Source of the DNA: Streptomyces thinghirensis
GTDB taxonomy: Bacteria > Actinomycetota > Actinomycetia > Streptomycetales > Streptomycetaceae
Assembly (NCBI GenBank): GCA_021502835.1
Contig: JAKFGP010000029.1
Location: 1 to 39,232 of the forward strand
Direction: 5' to 3'
Length of the DNA stretch: 39,232 bases
Shown: positions 37,930 to 39,232 of the stretch, piece by piece
How positions within the stretch are numbered: the stretch's first letter is position 1
How the letters are laid out: every line of letters starts with the position of its first letter
Program-made: the position numbers and the translations under genes
Notes under the pieces: model-generated
What the model saw: the letters and a program-made list of their open reading frames with translations, nothing else
Database searches by the model: none
What the model was told of the DNA's origin: nothing

Positions 37930-38013
37930 GTGCGCTCCTTCGCAGACTACTCAAGGCGTCCGTCGTTGGCTGTCGCCGCCGAATGATAGATCGGCCGGTG
38001 GCGCGGTGTCCGG

Positions 38014-38019
38014 CACAAT
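38014..38019 (+). promoter_or_regulatory. -10-like box of a probable leaderless gene
   Basis: CACAAT at 38014-38019 resembles an extended TANNNT box and lies six bases before the ATG at 38026. There is no ribosome binding site between, so the mRNA probably starts at or next to the ATG. Confidence 0.45.
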
Positions 38020-38025
38020 GGGGTC

Positions 38026-38435
38026 ATGACCGAGGCGAAAGCCACCCGGCGTCGACTTCGAGTCCTGGGTCGACAAACAGATCCCGTGATGCGGACGCGC
38101 GCGGCGAGTTCGCGGAACTGCCCGGCGCGGGCAAGCCCCTGCCGAGCGAGTTGGACGGCACCTACGACCGAACTGTGGTGGGTCGAAGCGGAAGATGGCC
38201 CGCGAGGGCTTCTCCGTGCCGCCCACCCCTGGCCCTCGCAGGGAGGCGGAGGACGCCCTGGAGGCGGCGGCGAACGCCCCGTCGAGGCGGGTGGTCCGCC
38301 GCATCGTCGAGGAGATCAACGTCAAGATCCGCGACGTCATGTTCAAGCCACCGCCCCGGCCCCCGCTGCGGTCTGAAGCCCTACGGCGTCGAAGAGGTCG
38401 TGCGGCAGTGGCGGGGCGCCGGGCCGGAGCGGTGA
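38026..38435 (+). CDS. DUF1992 (DnaJ-homologue subfamily C28-like) protein (frameshifted)
   Basis: About 136 residues, small conserved cytoplasmic protein. ATG 38026 gives MTEAKATRR; a shift near 38055 leads to DFESWVDKQI, then after another near 38087 DADARGEFAELPGAGKPLPS. The family motif FxxLPGxGKPL is complete. A shift near 38170 leads to ELWWVKRKMAREGFSVPP-type sequence, then REAEDALEAAANAPSRRVVR, RIVEEINVKIRDVMFKPP, and it ends YGVEEVVRQWRGAGPER. The domain is known in bacteria as YhdN/DUF1992 and in eukaryotes in DNAJC28, without a J domain. Its function is not established. Confidence 0.83.
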
Positions 38436-38445
38436 CGCCCGTGGT

Positions 38446-38984
38446 TCACAGGCGCATCAGGCGGTCCGCCAGCTCACGGTAGTCCCGCAGGGCCAGGCCC
38501 GGAGTTGTTCGGTGTCGGTGCTCGTCGCGCGGTCGTCCCCGCCGGTGTCCCTGCCAGGAGGAGGTGCAGCGTGCGGCGGCGGTGGGTCACGGCGTCCATG
38601 AGCGGGCGGTGATCTCCTCCAGGACGCGGTCGGCCTCCTCGACCGAGGCACGCGGCGCGTCGACGAAGTCGGCCACCGCGTGCTGGAGCCGCTGCCCGAG
38701 CTTGTCGCTCCTCGTGCGGGAGAAGCGTGCTCCCGTGGGCGGCCGGGGTGGTGGTGTTCTCGTGCCGGGCCGGGACGTGGTGCTTTCGTGCCGGGCCGGG
38801 GTGGTGGTGTCCAGGCCGGGGTGGTCTCGGCGCGGGCGCCCGCGGCGTGGTCGGCGCGAGCGCCGGGAGCCGGGTACGCCTCGTCCGTCCGGTCGGTGCC
38901 CAGGGCCGTCTCGCCGTGGGTGTCGGGTGTCTGCCTGTCCCGCTCGGCGGGGCTGCCGCCGGGCTGCCGGGTCACATCGGACAT
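38446..38984 (-). CDS. Conserved actinobacterial protein of unknown function (frameshifted)
   Basis: About 179 residues. ATG 38984 follows AGGAGAG and gives MSDVTRQPGGSPAERDRQTP. The first half is disordered and rich in Ala, Pro, Thr and Gly. The second half, after a shift near 38745, is helical: SDKLGQRLQHAVADFVDAPR, ASVEEADRVLEEITARLMDA-like, then an RRRTL stretch, and after shifts near 38500-38590 the tail ALRDYRELADRLMRL with TGA at 38446-38448. The pattern (coiled helix with VADFVDxPRxxVEEAD) recalls conserved hypothetical proteins encoded near gas-vesicle-type or stress loci of streptomycetes, but I cannot confirm this. It starts six bases after the stop of the next upstream minus-strand gene. 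Confidence 0.55.
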
Positions 38985-38989
38985 GTGCC

Positions 38990-39232
38990 TCAACTCTCCT
39001 TCGGCTGGCGCTTGCTGAGTGACCAGGAGTGGTGCGTGCGGGTGTGGGCGGGGCGGATCCGTCGCCGCCCGTTCCGGCCCGGTGGCGGCCTGCGTCGTGA
39101 CGGTCCGGGCGTACCAGGTCCTCGAACAGCGCGCGGCCTCGACCGATGGACTCGCGCATCTCCCGTCCCCGCGCCGCTGTCCTGCGCGCCGTCCCGCGCG
39201 CGCGTGCGTCACGCGGTACGCGCCGGTAGCCG
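38990..39232 (-). CDS. Partial gene, 3' end only, unidentified
   Basis: A minus-strand coding region enters from beyond the window edge. A readable helical stretch is GREMRESIGRGRALFEDLV (about 39160-39105). The most likely stop is TGA at 38990-38992 with the ending SLSKRQPKES, six bases before the next ATG, which points to one operon. Frame changes make the middle unreadable and no family can be named. Confidence 0.3.

Noticed and set aside
38446..39232. Gas vesicle gene cluster at the window end
   Set aside because: The helical C-terminal pattern is only loosely reminiscent of proteins at such loci. No GvpA, GvpF or other diagnostic gene is visible, so no name was given.

Overview
The window looks like chromosomal DNA of a Streptomyces or close relative. 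GC is very high with strong third-position GC, many genes start with GTG or TTG, and the families are typical of streptomycetes: DHA2 drug exporters, an Amidase_3 autolysin, a bifunctional GT87/PAP2 protein, ECF transporters and DUF1906 wall proteins. I see no rRNA, tRNA, CRISPR array or intact insertion sequence. The dominant technical feature is frameshifting. Nearly every recognisable gene is broken into two to six frames by one-base indels, while homology continues cleanly in the next frame. This looks more like an unpolished or low-accuracy assembly than mass pseudogenisation. CDS spans below therefore cover whole reconstructed genes, and individual breaks are described in the entries.

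Layout. 1-2367: end of an unidentified membrane protein, then a DesK/NarL-type two-component pair. 2422-5923: two divergent DHA2-type MFS exporters, the second carrying an extra C-terminal beta-sandwich-like domain. 6066-9170: a methyltransferase, a wall amidase and two membrane proteins. 9184-12410 (minus): an overlapping operon of a family-4 glycosyltransferase, a methyltransferase and an alpha/alpha-barrel protein. It is divergent from a KstR-like TetR regulator, with a perfect match to the KstR operator consensus between them. 13240-19189: a cobalamin riboswitch followed by a five-gene translationally coupled operon: a secreted membrane-anchored alpha/alpha-barrel (transcobalamin-like) protein, an SCO2322-like secreted protein, EcfT, a fused double ATPase EcfA and an S component. 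This is a vitamin B12 uptake system.

19436-25254: a small SLT-type lysozyme-like protein, an aldo/keto reductase plus NAD epimerase operon divergent from a LysR regulator, and a GlxA-type AraC regulator divergent from a tandem pair of isochorismatase-like hydrolases, one cytoplasmic and one a lipoprotein. 25374-30337: a Tat-secreted protein of unknown function, then a three-gene cluster of a large DUF1906 wall-hydrolase-like protein without a signal peptide, a small two-helix membrane protein and a secreted M15 peptidase-like protein whose zinc ligands are all replaced. 30453-34278: two convergent polytopic glycosyltransferase-type genes, one interrupted by a run of 32 C. 34729-39232: a ProP-like transporter, a tandem-repeat region, an O-methyltransferase, an FHA protein, a DUF1992 protein and the start of a further minus-strand cluster leaving the window.

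The strongest candidates for follow-up are the B12 riboswitch operon with its transcobalamin-like binding protein, the KstR-like regulator facing a glycosyltransferase operon, and the signal-less DUF1906 protein linked to a small membrane protein and a degenerate M15 protein.
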